Below are positions 50,207 to 63,400 of a DNA stretch of 64,000 nt, one piece after another; the first letter of the stretch is position 1; each line of letters starts with the position of its first letter. The position numbers and the translations under genes were made by a program. The stretch lies in assembly GCA_964035545.1 (NCBI GenBank), contig OZ037765.1, positions 25,352,504-25,416,503 of the forward strand, in the 5' to 3' direction. Origin of the DNA: Bugula neritina. Lineage: Eukaryota; Bryozoa; Gymnolaemata; Cheilostomatida; Bugulidae. The notes under the pieces are model-generated. The model was not told the DNA's origin and searched no databases. It worked only from the letters and a program-made list of their open reading frames with translations.

Positions 50207-53200
50207 ATGTTTCAAAGTATTGGGATGAGAAATGAGGATGGATCAGCTCAGCAATGTCGTAGAACTCCCGTGACTCATGTAGATACTAGCCACTTCCTGT
50301 CCAGCTCGTCTACTCCCGTAGCTACAAAAACTGTAGATGTACAGACTGTGTCTTTCAGTGAAATGGCTGTCATTAGGCAGGGTTCAGCTTCACCTAAGGT
50401 ATGTAAGGTGTTATATCTACCTGAGTGTTATATCTACCTGAGTGTTATATCTACCTGAGTGTTATATCTACCTGAGTGTTATATCTACCTAGGTGTTGTA
50501 TCTACCTAGGTGTTATATCTACCTAGGTGTTATATCTACCTGAGTGTTACATCTACCTGGTACCTAGGTGCTATATCTATTTACCGAGTCAAACTACTCA
50601 GTAATCTCCAACTCTGGTATCTCAAATTTGAGAGTTTAAAAATTTGAGAGTTTAAAAATTTGAGATGTTTCTTCTATCAGCAGCCTTGTCATTGCGGCAT
50701 GTTTCTTGAATCAGTTAATGATTGTAAGGGATTGGAAGTTGCAACTAAAAGAAGCATTTTTAAACTGTTTAAAAGGTTATTTGAGTTTAAGAAATGTCTA
50801 TTGGAGGAATTTTAGTGAAAAGTTTACTGTTCAATTTTTGGACAGTAGTTATTTATACCTAAAACTGCTAGTAGAGTCTGGGATGGAAAAGTTAGAAATT
50901 TCATTAAAGGCCCAGCAACGGAAAGTCACATAAACACATTGTAGATTTAGTCAATAACCTATTATTTTGCAATCTATTTCCTCCATATTTTAATTCTGAT
51001 CTTTGCTGTCCTGTAGCTTAAACATATAATTTCTGCTTAATAATAAGGGCAAAGTTGCTTCCATCAAAGCTTGGATGCTAAAGGTGATGCTAAGGGAAAA
51101 AATTATTTACTCTACTACCAGACCAACCTTAATTTCTCACTTCTTGTTACTAGAAAGTATCTCATGAAGTTTCAAATTGTTTTACTGCAAGCATTACTAA
51201 AAACTACACAGTACTCTACTGAGCATAGAGGCCAGTTCTACACGATGTTTGTGGCCGAGTTTAGTCTTACCTTCATAAGTTACTTCCCCCATGATTTCTG
51301 ATGAATTTCTAGTCTAATAATATAGCTGAAACTCAACTTTTTAAAGTCAAGTTTCCGTTGATTACATCCATTTCTTGTTAGATGTTATCCGGTCTGGACA
51401 TGACTGATGAAATGTTTTAAGGATTTAGTTTTATTGCTGTTTTAGGGTTACAAATCTACTTAAAATGGCAAGGATGTTACCCAGCAAATTCAATCTTTAT
51501 AATTATAGTATGTATATACCCGTGTGTGTGTATATATACGATTAACTTTACTGCTGCTAAGTCTGGTCATTTCAAGAGTGAAGATAAAAAACTCAAAAGG
51601 GTGCAGAACATGTCCAAAAGCATTAAGATAATTATGTATTTTATAAAAACTAAATTGGTTTTGAGCTCATTGTTTATTTATTTTGTTTAGTAAAAAGTCA
51701 TTATGTTTTGAAGATGACCAGAAAGTTTAGGAAAAAAAATTAAGTTTATCTAGTTAAACAAAATTAAAATATTGAAAAAAAGTTAAATTAAAATATCACA
51801 AGTGCAATAACCACTCTTGCAGCTGCTAGGCTAACTGAAAATATATCCTTATCAAAGAATTTGGTTATATGAGTATATCTCATTTTATCAGTTTCATTAT
51901 AGCTTCCCAAGCTTTAGATTATTTTCTAAAATAATTTGAAGGGCTGTTAAAATATAATGTGAGCTACCAGTATTCAATAAGCCACCAGACTCAATGACTT
52001 GGAGTAGTTGGTTTTAGGTACTGAGCATAAGATGGTTGGCCATCAGCATGCATTATAAATCAGTGTCATTGAAGGTTGAGCTGATACAGGATCAAGTATC
52101 AAACAAGGGTTTGGCATCCAGCATAAGTACCTTGATTATTGCCATGTTTGGTTCCAAACATTTACATAAATATGCTGAGCAAATTTGCTTTTGATAATTT
52201 GTTTCAAGGCTTTGGTACATTATTCTTAAAACAATTTAACCGAGCTTAAACAGCAACAACATGAATCTCGTGATTTGAATAAGCTTGGCTTGTTTGTGTC
52301 AAGCAGCTATTCAAATATATACCCCTGAGTTTTGCATAAGCAGCAGTGATAGCGAAGGTCTCTTTGTTAGTGCATGTCGTGTTAGCCTAAGCTGCTTGGG
52401 TTTTTATATTTTCAGGTAATATTTTATATATAAGTAAATAACTCAAGGCTAATTTTAATAGTATTTTGTATTTACTATTAATGTTGATTATGATATTCAG
52501 AAAGTGACCACTTTCAATGAGCTATAATGCTATTTTAAATGATTTCAATGGTGTGTACATTCACTAACCAATTTCTATTGTGGCCGTTAATGGTTTCAGG
52601 ACTTAAATTTACTTGTGTATTTTGGACTATAGCTGCTTTGTAAATGGATAGCTAAAGCTTCGAATCTACTTTGTTTGTGATGCTTTTATTCTAACCAACT
52701 TCACCGATTCTATTTGTTGAATGAGCGTAATGCTGCCGGTTGGAGAAACTCCAACAAACTATTCAACAGAGTCAAACAGCCACTGGTTTAGAACAGGTTG
52801 AGCTGTGTAATTTATCAGTCAGCTTATGCTACCGTGCTGTAACATCTTCGGTGCGACCAAATTCACTCTCTCACCATATTTCTGATTAGTAAGTATCTAG
52901 ATCTATCTTTTTCTTAATGTGTAAGATCTCTACTGGATTAGTAAACTGTTATTTGTGAATATTCACAGGGACCTGCGCAGAGTTCAGCGCTGGAGCCAAT
53001 AGGCAGCGTGCTCAGTCAGCAGTTCTCTGTGAGACAGCAACAACAACTCGCCAAGTTTATTGAGAGCGAAATGAAGGAGAAGTACATGGAACAGGCACGC
53101 ACGTTGGAGCAGTTTCAGGTACTTATGAAGAAGGATCTGCTTGACAAGCAAGCTCAACTGATGCAGCAAATACAAAGAGGTTTGGATGTCATGCCAGGCT

Positions 53201-56200
53201 TAGCTAATGGCAGTGATAGCTTGAAGCCAGGTGTGTGTGCCAAGGCCTATGTTGGCAACTCGGTGGTGCACAATGGAGTGACAGATAGTGTGGCTGGAGC
53301 TGCTGTTAAACCCACTGTGATCTCAACCAGCTTAGGATCTCCCATCTCTGCCAGTCCAGATTCTCAGATACTGCACAACGGTTTCACTCCATTGCACAAT
53401 GGTGCAGCTAACGGTCAGACGGAAGACCCTGTGACATCACACAGCGCTGCCGCCACCTCTTCTTCCTTCAGTGCTGACGAGAGTTTAAATGGCAACACAT
53501 CTCAGGAATCTTCATCTCACGAAACGTGGGACTCAACCAATGCATTCACTCATGAGCGGCCAGTGCTGACCGGAAGTGAGCGATCTACACCTACACCAGC
53601 GCTGCCGACCTCTACCATCGGTGGCAGCAATCATGATCTCGAATTACTTAGCCAAAGTATACATATACCTGTGAAAGACTCAGAACTAGATGTAAATAGT
53701 GTGTTAGACAGACTAGCAGAAGTCGGGTCTGTAGATAATGCGCTTTCTATATCACCTGTGTCAGTGCCAACGGCTGATGACAGCACTCCAAGACTACCGC
53801 TGCTGGTGAGGAATTTATATACTCTAATTTACTATGATATACTCTGATATACTCTAATATACTCTGATATACTATGCTATTCTATGCTATACTATGATAT
53901 ACTATGATATACTATGCTATACTATGCTATACTATGCTATACTATGCTATACTATGCTATACTATGATATACTATGCTATACTATGCTATACTATGCTAT
54001 ACTATGATATTATAGAGTTTACTAATCTGCGAGTTATTGCTACTGAAAATAACAAGTAACTCTGATGGGATCATTTGCCACCATTTATCATGCTAATACC
54101 TGCTGGTGCTGCAACTTGTTACTAATTTTACCTGCCTGTAGGCATGTAACTCTCAGCTAGGTGGGCCAGTCTAGTCTCACCTGTTTTCTACACTTTGTGA
54201 AATAATAATAAATGGATTGAGAATAGTTAAACAGTGCACTGTCAGTAGTAACTGGTCTACTTTTCATACTACTTAGTTTTGTTAATCATGTATCACTTCT
54301 TTAAGGTATTGTTTGTGAAATGACAAAGTATAATATTTCCAGTGGATGTTAAAAGCCCCTTGGCACTGCCCGCCTGCCAAGAGTTCGTTTTACAGCATTT
54401 CATCAATAACAAGTATTAACTTAGTACTGCAGTTCTTTAATATGCTGCCACAGCTCTTTGATATGCTGTCGCAAGGCAGTCACTAGGTGCTACAGATTGT
54501 AGCTTAGTGCTAATGAAATGTGTTTTGCAAACTACACGTATAATTAATTCATGTGGTCTTATGGAGAGAATACAAGCTACTAGGTCTAATAATAATACTA
54601 CTACGTATTGTATTCCAGCGCAGTGTTTTTCTCTTTTTGGAATTATGCAACTACTCTACCATAATAATGGTATGCTTCCCCTCTGATTATTATTCAAGTG
54701 TTCCATTAGCAACTGCAGCTAAACTATATCTCAAGTTATATGGCTACACATATATCTCTACTTTGCAATAAAATAATACACAGCCTGCAAGCTTTCAAGG
54801 TATTATGAGATATAACTTATAAGTTAAGTATAGGAACTTTCATATCTTTGATTTATTTCATCAACGTAATAACCTCCAACTATATTATTATCTTTAGTCC
54901 TACTACTGAGCATTCTCACAAGCCGGCTAACAAATGCTGGCTTTGATAGCCGGTGCAGTATGGGAAGCATCACTGCATTTCATAACCTTCGTTGCTGATC
55001 AATAACTGATGACCCTATGCATAATATCTGGCGAGTTGCCAGTTTTTCGCTCGGTGTTTTTGTGTAGTTGAGTTCTCTAATGTAATAGTTTCACAGGCTA
55101 GTTTCATAGCAGCCAACACAGTTGATCATACTAAGCATTTGTCTAATCCTTACCCTCATAATTACAGAGATGTGACAGCTCAACGCAGCTTTGCCACTAC
55201 CTCCATCTTCCACATACGTATCCAGTCCTAGGCACTCATTATGTAGTACACATGTCTGGTGTGCTAGACAAGCCTGACTTGACTCACAGTTGTATAAATA
55301 GATGGCTCTATACTGTATTATATTATACTGTACTATGCTATACTACACTATACTATACCATACTGTACTGTACTATGCTATACTACACTATACTATACCA
55401 TACTGTACTATACTATACTACACTATACTATACTCTACTGCCCTACACCATACTGTACTATACCATATTGTACTATATACTCTGCTCTATACTGTGCTAT
55501 ACTATACCATACTGTACTATACTACTCTATAATATATAATATATAGTTTATAGTAAGTAGCCAATAGTATTTAGTCTATAAGCATATATTATTATTTTGT
55601 TGTTTCTGGGCACAGAGTACTGCAGCCACTTCCTCAGCTGATGGCCCTATGATCTCTGCATCAGAACCTCTGTGTAATGGTAATGATGAGAAGGAGAGAT
55701 CACTGGCAGCGGATGATGAAATACATTACTCATCCAGCAGCACCCCTCCACCAGAATCTCCTGCTGATGACTTGAGTGCCAGGTAGAATTTCTAGTTCTG
55801 TTTGACTGCAGCGTACTGTGTTGTAGTGTTAACACTGCTGTGGTTTAGTGTGTTGTAGTGTTAACACTACTGTGGTGTACTGTGTTGTAGTGTTAACCCT
55901 ACTGTAGTGTACTGTGTTGTAGTGTTAACACTACTGTGGTTTAGTGTGTTATAGTGTTAACTCTGCTGTAGTGTAATGTGTTGTAGTGTTAACACTGCTG
56001 TAGTGCAGTGTGTTGTAGTGTTAACACTGCTGTGGTTTAGTGTGTTGTAGTGTTAACACTACTGTAGTGCAGTGTGTTGTAGTGTTAACACTGCTGTGGA
56101 TTAGTATGTTGTAGTGTTAACACTGCTGTAGTGTACTGTGTTGTAGTGTTGACACTGCTGTAGTGTACTGTGTTGTAGTGTTGACACTGCTGTAGTGTAC

Positions 56201-59200
56201 TGTGTTGTAGTGTACTGTGTTTGGTTACCTATATAAGCAGTGCTCTAAGGTTTAATTTCAAGTGAGAAGTTTTAATTTTCAAGTTGGCTCACAGTGTTGT
56301 CAGTTGGATTTAATGGCTCATCAAAATTCATTTATTTATGATTACTTGATCAGCTCAGAAGTTTTAAACTAAAGTACAGCCTTTCATGTTTTTATCACCT
56401 GAGGTACAGTATTCCATATTCTTATAGCCTGAGGTACAGTATTCTATATTCTTATAGCCTGAGGTACAGTATTCTATATTCTTATAGCCTGAGGTACAGT
56501 ATTCTATATTCTTATCGCCTGAGGTACAGTATTCTATATTCTTATAGCCTCAGGTACAGCCTGAGAGAGAAACACTCGAGACACCTGGCCGACATGAAAG
56601 CGTACTACGAGCAAGAGCTGAGTCACCTCAAGGACACGCTGGCCTCCTCTTTAGACATCACTAAGCACGAGGCTTACCTCGGCCTACAAACTCGCAATGA
56701 CAAGCTGAGGGAGAGGTGCAAAGTACTGGAGGAGGAGCTTATCAGAGCCAACAGGTATTTCAATACTTCTCAGTGGTGTTAGAATGTGATGCAGTAGCCA
56801 ACAGTGACCAGCAGTGACTACTAGTTACTAGCAGTAACTACTAGTGACTACCAGTAACTACTAGTGACTACCAGTAACTACTATTGACTACTGGTGGCTT
56901 CAGGCTTTTGTGTGTTTTACTGAAATCTCATTGTTGTGATACACTTCTATAAATAACCACTGTTTTTGTCTTTTATCACAGCACCACTTTGCAGTGTATG
57001 CCAGATGTTCCAAAGTTGAATTAATTGTTGTTTGTCTTTTAGATACATTAATTCTGTGGACAAGCAAATGGAAGAACTGGAATCATCATTTAGTGCTGTA
57101 AGTGTTGCACCTGATAGTTTACTAGTTCTCTGTAAAAATAATTTATTTACGTTTATTAAGTTATGTTGTTCACAAGCGTTTATCATGACTATTTAAAAAA
57201 TGCATTTGAAAGAAACAGCACTAATATCTGATTAGTAATAAACTTGATGCATTAATTAATAAAAAATAATATTCATGTTTAATTTTTTTCTCTAATTGTT
57301 TTTCACAAGTGTAATTTAATGTAATGCCTAAAACAGGATGAAAATTAAAGAATCTTTTGAGGTTTATTTTGGTGGACCTACTATAACACTCTTTCACTGT
57401 GTAGTTGGTGTTGAAGCCAACACTAACATATTAACTTGATTGTTTTGCTGCATTAAACTAGAGTAGTGAATAATGTAGTTTTGACTACAAATCAACAAGT
57501 GGTGGTTTAAAGCTAATTGAATGCAAGCTAAGTGGAATGGCTGATATCTTAGGGATACTTGCTTAATACAATATTCATTCAAACTCACATATTCATATCA
57601 TTTGAAATAACACAAAACAAATTGTATACGTATTGATAAGCTATTAAAGATAATGCAGCTGCAGTTACATTATGCTGACTATATAGCCTCTGCTGCTGCT
57701 GCTGCTTTTGCTACTCGTGAATAGGTAGACGCGGGTGAATAAAGTCAAATACGAGTCATTTATTCATACTGGCTTATACAAAACTTATTTAATGTTTTCT
57801 TTGCCTGCTAAATCTTGCTATGAAATAGTCTGATATGCAACAAGGGTTGATTTAGAAAAACGTTATGTTTTGCTAAAACCTGCTAATTTTGATTAAAAAT
57901 TTGTTCAATGAAATTAATATTGTGATTTGTTTTCACTGTCACTTTTCAGTCCCTGGTTACAAATAAAGCTAAATTTCAACCGGACTCCTTGGAGGGAGAC
58001 GATTCCAAGTCTTGTCAAGATGAACAGTTGTATAATAAACTCACCCAGGCAGAGGCTCGTATTCAAAGTTTGGAAGCCAAAAATCAAGATTTACTAACTG
58101 CACTTTGCGACGCTTATGAGGTGTGTTTATATATATATCCAGCTCTCTCTAACAATTCCTACTAAATAAGTTATGAATTCATAGAAGTTGTCTGCTCTTA
58201 GCTTTTGTTGAGTTGATGAGCCAGTATTGTGTAATTTTTTTCAAGTTAAGGTCACATTATTTATAATTTTGGAGCAGTTGGAAAATATTTAGTGAGGTGC
58301 TGGAGCAGTATAGTGCAATGAGATGTGTGATATAGTGGTAGCCCACATATATTTCATTTCATCTGTGTTTGTTACAATAAAACCTTGTCATCTCCATTGA
58401 GGCTTGTTTATGATTTTTTAATTATATGCATGTCTTTTGCAAACAGAAAAACCGAGGTAGGTGTAGTAAAGCAGAAATTGAGAAAAGCCTGTGTTCTAGA
58501 TTAGAATGTAGCAAAAGAATTTCAACCAGTGCTCCAAACCAAAATTTATAAAGAAATTTAAAGAACAAAGGCTATCTCAATTTTTCCACTACTGTGCCTA
58601 ATTAATGGAAAAACCTGAAGGAGCTTCCAAATTAAAGTATTCACATAATACAGTCCTTGAGTATCTAAAATATTACTTGAGAATCTTAAAATGCAGTTGA
58701 GTCGAGTTAATACCTTTCCAGTCTGAGAATGTGGTTATATTCTCTCAACTATCTCTTCTGTAGGTGAAGGACACTACATCACGCACAGCTTCACACACCC
58801 ACTCACTTTATAATGAGGTATGATATTTAGTCATTTTATTTGTATGCATATTATTATAATAGTTTTGAATAGCATTTATCAACATTGTAAGTGACTAAGC
58901 AGATTGACCAGCTTATCATTGGCCACCAAATATTAGCTGCAGTTTAGTTTTCTACTAGTTGGGTACCCTACTAGTACTAGTAGATAGCAGAATGTTATTT
59001 TAGATGAGTGTCAGAGGAAAATTAGTTATTGTGGACTGTTAATCTATTAATTATTAGGCACATATTGTATGTCTTCTTTATCTAATAAAAATGAAAGTAA
59101 ATATGTATCAACTAATGGCTAAATTACTTTTACTTCATGGTTAAGCAGCTTAAGAATTTTTTTGAAAATTAAAATTAATAGAAATCATTACTTTAGAGTT

Positions 59201-62139
59201 ATCTTTTTAGTATCCTTGACATTTTTTTCATCCTTCTTACCAAGCTTTACAAAAAAAAACTTTTGCTAAACTGATACTCATAGAGTGGCTTAGTTCAGCT
59301 ACTTTGTAACAGGTTTCTGATATGTTTTATTCCAACGTGTAATTTGCTACCAGCTTTTTTGGGTCCACAGTAAGGGTCATTTGCTACCAGCTGAGGCTAT
59401 GTGGACAAAAGTTTTCAAAATTAATCGACTATAAGTTTTATTTTATTCTCAGCCTTTGCTAAATATTTTTTGTGAAATTTTAGTTTGGGAATCTCTTCTC
59501 ATAGGTTTGCTAAATGGTGTCAAAGTCTTTTTGTTTTGTTGTGTTGTTTGCAATGACTGTTGGCTCAAACAAATTTACTTGACTCCGGTGAGCTGGTGTT
59601 ATGTGGCTGGGGCTATGCTGAAACTTCATTTTATTTTATCTTGTTCAGGTGAAGCAGAAGTACGAAGATTTGAAGTTGAGTCATGACCTTACGCAGGTAC
59701 TGTTGACAGGTTCTCGGCCATTAATGTTTTGACGAGCATGCTTAGTAGGGAATATAGAGGTGCCGTGATGTTGGCTTATACTTGGGGACCTTAATAGCTT
59801 ATTCATAAAAATTTGTTAGAGTTCAATATGTAGTAATGTGTTCAAAATGTAGCAACTTAATGGCAAGAATCTAACTGTTGACAAAATTATGTTTGACATA
59901 AATTTTATAAGTTTTAGCAGTAGGCTATAAAAATTTTTATTTATAAATCTGTTTTTCTGTAGCTTACAAGGCATGCCCTGTGTGTATTTTATTCAGTGAG
60001 GAGATACGTTGTTTCTATTGTCAGGCAAAGCTGGAAAGTGCCGAATGTAGACTAAAGGAGGCTCACAAGGAGTTGTCTGTCCTTGAGACAGCTATTAGCA
60101 GACTTCGAACTGAGCACCAAAAACTTGCAAAAGAAAACGAGGTGCTCAGGCTAAGCAGTGCAGCGTCACTAAGAAATGGGTATGTATGGTGTTCGTGTCA
60201 TGTTTTATGTTATATGATGTTGTGTTTTCAGCATGCAACTGTATGTTTTATGTTGATGAATTTCAGGTCATATTCAAAGCTGCAATCTAGCACAGAAGAG
60301 CACGAAGCATCTCCATTGCTAAAAGCAGAAAAGCGACTAGAAGCTACTGTTAGCTCCCCAAATAAGCATCGAGGTAGACATCATCACTGTCGCTCTGACA
60401 AAGCCAGACACCACTCTAGACACCGCCAGTCCACATCTCTACAAGCTCCCTCGTCTGATAACTCTTCAGGGGCGTGCAACCCTGATCTCAGCAACCAGCT
60501 CTCTCCTCAGCCTCTTTCTGATGCTACACAGTCTTCCGACAACAGTTCACGTGACTATAGCAAAGCGCGCCATCGCTCTAGTCACAGGAAATCGTCTCAC
60601 GGCATTTCTACGGAACAGAGAGAAGCTGCAGACCACCAGAACTTCTACCAGGATGACCTGATCAGCGCTTACAGTCCACTGGTGGACAGACAGAGACACA
60701 GTAGCAGTGCCAGCAGTGGTGGTCCGGCTGTCAGGTCTGCTACTTCTCCTAGTCGACAATCAGTAGAGAGGCCGTACGGATTCCACCACGTAGGAGCAAG
60801 CATATCGCCATCCAAACGTACTCAGCAGTGGGCCATCCGCTCTCCATTCAAAAGATCTTCTGGTATAAAAGAAACCCTCCATCACAATGTTTCTCCATCT
60901 GCAGCTAAGAAAAACTTGAGTTTTACTTTAAACAGATCCTTGTCAACTTCACCTCAAAAACCCAAGATGTGAGTGCTGGTAGTTCATTTCAAACAGTATT
61001 AATCTAATGTATTTCATCTAATAATAATATAAAATGTGATAAATGATAAAAATTAATAATGCTGATAGTTTTAAGTTTTGGTTATCATTAGTAGACTTAT
61101 GTTACATGTTGCAGGGATAAAGAAGAAATATTGGAGAAGGTTCGCTCCGGCAAAGTGTATTCTGAGGAGTTTGAGAAATCTCCGACAGTCGTTTCACGAC
61201 AGAAACCTTCTGCAGCACATAACGACCGCCAAAAACTGATTAAAGATGCAGAAACAAGGCTTGATGAGTTGCTCGCTGAAAAGCGTCAGGTATTGGATGT
61301 TTTCTAGATTTGTGTTTTCAAGTTTTAAAAGTGTTTGAATTTAATCTGCTGTTTTTCTTGAAATCTAATAGAGACATAAAAAATGTTTACTCTTATTGCA
61401 TGCTTTCTGCTCTTCCTCTGCAGACTTATGTGGAATATTTGCTCTCACTACATATGTATTGTATGCGCCCTTACCAATAAATATATGTATTTGTACTTAT
61501 TTTATGATTTAGCTGGAATCTTCTCTAACCCGAATGTCAACTTCTCACAATAGAAAAGACAAGCAGAAAGAGGTAGCCTTCCTATACTAACCTATTATGT
61601 GTGTGTTCCTGCAACTGTTCCGTTATTTCTAGTGATTATTCAATATTACTGACGATAAATTGCTTTTTAAAAAGTTTTTTTTTGCCTTCACATTGCAAGA
61701 ATTATCAGCAGTCAATACTGTGTATTATAGAATTAGGTTTATCATGGAGTATTATATCTAAAGATGTGTTTCCGAGAATAAGCAATAAGTTGACATTAGT
61801 TCAACTAATTCAGTAGCTTCACTGAAATTTAATATATAAATCAATTGCTAAATACCATAGCTAAAGCAATTTATTATTCCTGTTGGCTGTATGCGAGAAA
61901 ATATTCCAAGGAAAGTGTGTAGGGTGATCATTTTAAAAACGAAAACACACCTTTAAATATTAATTTATAGATTATTTGCATTGCAACTGTGAAATAGTGC
62001 CATTATTCACAAGCTATTTATCCTTCCAAGTATTTCACAGTGTGATGTGTTTCAGGAGAATATTGAACAACAACTTGACAAAGTTGATAAAGATTTGGGA
62101 TCAGTTCGAATGACCCTAAGAAGATACAATGCACTGTAG
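50207..62139 (+). CDS. MPHOSPH9: Coiled-coil protein, probably M-phase phosphoprotein 9 (centrosome/cilium)
   Basis: Exons: 50207-50398 (exon may begin at 50196), 52969-53805, 55616-55782, 56554-56754, 57043-57097, 57950-58120, 58764-58817, 59649-59696, 60025-60179, 60267-60968, 61115-61289, 61513-61572, 62056-62139; all GT-AG and in phase, 966 aa. Coiled coils lie at about 78-120 (ARTLEQFQVLMKKDLLDKQA), 400-485 (LADMKAYYEQELSHLKDTL), 500-540, 560-620 and 880-960. Ser/Thr-rich low-complexity segments fill 125-395, and 640-860 is rich in Ser, His and Arg. The conserved-looking end has NLSFTLNRSLSTSP, KDAETRLDELLAEKRQLESS and LGSVRMTLRRYNAL. MPHOSPH9 is known as a centriole-distal-end protein that restrains ciliogenesis with CP110/CEP97. 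Identity rests on C-terminal layout from memory, so it needs a search. Further 5' coding exons cannot be excluded. Many introns carry minisatellites. Confidence 0.75.
50408..50580. repeat. 17-bp minisatellite right after a splice donor
   Basis: About ten copies of GTGTTATATCTACCTGA, with TAGGTG variants, starting ten bases after the donor of the 50207-50398 exon. Confidence 0.9.
53815..54013. repeat. 10-bp minisatellite (TATACTATGC) right after a splice donor
   Basis: Tandem TATACTATGC, with TATACTATGA and TATACTCTGA variants, over about 200 bp. It begins within ten bases of the donor at 53806. Confidence 0.92.
55306..55545. repeat. TATAC-based pentamer/decamer satellite
   Basis: About 240 bp of 5-bp units (TATAC, TGTAC, TATGC, TACAC) in the same intron as the 53.8 kb array. 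The Tyr/Thr/Leu-rich open frames across it are repeat artefacts. The shared TATAC core suggests the two arrays are related. Confidence 0.9.
55815..56220. repeat. About 32-bp minisatellite
   Basis: Roughly a dozen diverged copies of a unit near GTGTTGTAGTGTTAACACTG plus CTGTAGTGTACT. Each copy contains the short palindrome AGTGTTAACACT. It starts about 30 bases after the donor of the 55616-55782 exon. Confidence 0.9.
56398..56553. repeat. 30-bp minisatellite that runs into a splice acceptor
   Basis: About five copies of GCCTGAGGTACAGTATTCTA plus TATTCTTATA. The last copy reads CCTCAG, then GTACAGCCTGAGAG, where CAG is the acceptor of the 56554-56754 exon. The earlier copies read CCTGAG-GTACAG, so the unit includes the acceptor region and the first exon bases. 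Confidence 0.9.
56805..56892. repeat. 20-bp minisatellite (AGTGACTACCAGTAACTACT)
   Basis: About four imperfect copies, starting some 50 bases after the donor at 56755 in the MPHOSPH9-like gene. Confidence 0.8.
58458..58600. mobile_element. 143-bp MITE, copy 2 (intron of the MPHOSPH9-like gene)
   Basis: Starts TAGGTGTAGTAAAGCAGAAA and ends with a near-complement finishing in CCTA. Interior words match the copy at 33983-34143 in the same orientation, with a deletion of about 18 bp. No coding capacity. Confidence 0.8.
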
Positions 62140-63400
62140 ATTAAAGCTATGTTCTAATGACATCACAGGCATACTTGGTAGTTGTAGAATACCAGCAACC
62201 CATTTATATCAAAATCCTCTTTTACTGTTCTTTAGTGTAGATATAATGTGGAAATCTAGACAATTTTTTGTACATAATTGCAAGTGTTATGAGATTTTTC
62301 GTTACATATTCACAGATTTTATATTTTCTTACATAAGCACTGAACTTGTTGGTTTTTGTATTGTTAGTTGTTTTCTTTATAGTGTTTAGACTGCACAACT
62401 AGTGTACATTTATTTCTGTAAAAACTTTACTATTGCCTATGTTATCATTTGATCTTGATTTCTTATAGAATGGAATTATCATGTTATTAGGGTTTGTATA
62501 GGGCTTAACAATAGGTTTTAACAATATTTGTGGCCAACATCTTTAAATATTAAGATCTAGATTTATGGCTTACTATTTAAAAGCAATGAGTATGAATTAT
62601 GTGCTAGTTAATTAGTCTTTGCCATTTGTAATCATTTATCTATTTAGTAGCTAAATGCTGTACTTTTATATATGTAAAATATGAAGTTGCATCACCATGT
62701 TTTCCTGTGATTTAGTATTCAAAATAAAATGAGTAAAATATACCTACCAAACATTATTTGCCTATGTTGTTTTTTGAGGTATTTGTATTTCCAGTAACAT
62801 GTTATAGTGTTACTGATGTTTCATTAGCTAATAGTTATTAATGTTAATTGGTTAGAGTTTTAATGTGAGAGACCTTGGAATTTCAGAATTTCCTATGAAG
62901 CTATAAGTTAGATATGATCTTGTAGAAAACACGGGACAATAAATAATAGTGCGTCAAGTTGCTTATTGTTTCTTCAGGTAATTGTAACCAATAATCTAAT
63001 TGCAACAGATTTGAAATCAGTTTGAGTAAGTTTATAGTCTGATTCTTTGGATATATTCCTGGTTTTTCTATCTTCTTTAGTTCTGCTACTACAATGCTTC
63101 GTGAAATGGTTACTGTTTTTAGTTTATGATACGTTTTAAATTTGTTTTTCTTTGATAAAGTTGTACTGGAAGCACGCTGCAGCACATCACATAATGAAAA
63201 TGATTATTCTACCAATAGAATGTTGGAGTTATTATCCCATGTAAGAGCTGGTGTCGTTAACAAACGGCTTAGTACAGTTTCTATAGTAACATCTAGCTTA
63301 TGTTCTAGGCTTGAGCTGCTGGTGATCTTACGGGTTTGAAAGCAGCTGAAGGGGCATAGTATTTAATACAAATCAGTACACGCCCCTACTCCCAGTTTAG
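62140..63400. other. 3' UTR and intergenic DNA downstream of the MPHOSPH9-like gene
   Basis: The 3' UTR probably runs to a poly(A) signal near 62723 (AATAAA 62723-62728). Beyond it, a stretch at about 63160-63240 has an acceptor-like TTGATAAAG before it and a CCCAT-GTAAGA donor after it, with an open frame (EARCSTSHNENDYSTNRMLE) between. It could be an exon of the gene suggested at 63401, but this is weak. Confidence 0.4.
62723..62728 (+). terminator. MPHOSPH9: Candidate poly(A) signal of the MPHOSPH9-like gene
   Basis: AATAAA about 585 bases after the stop codon at 62137-62139. Position is plausible, but motif evidence alone is weak in AT-rich DNA. Confidence 0.35.

Noticed and set aside
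55252-55539. Tyr/Thr/Leu-rich open frames on the plus strand
   Set aside because: They are translations of a TATAC pentamer satellite inside an intron, without domain or splice support.
60267-60972. Stop at 60970-60972 as the end of the MPHOSPH9-like protein
   Set aside because: A perfect GTGAGT donor begins at 60969, and the exon at 61115 continues in frame with the conserved-looking coiled-coil C terminus, so the stop is intronic.
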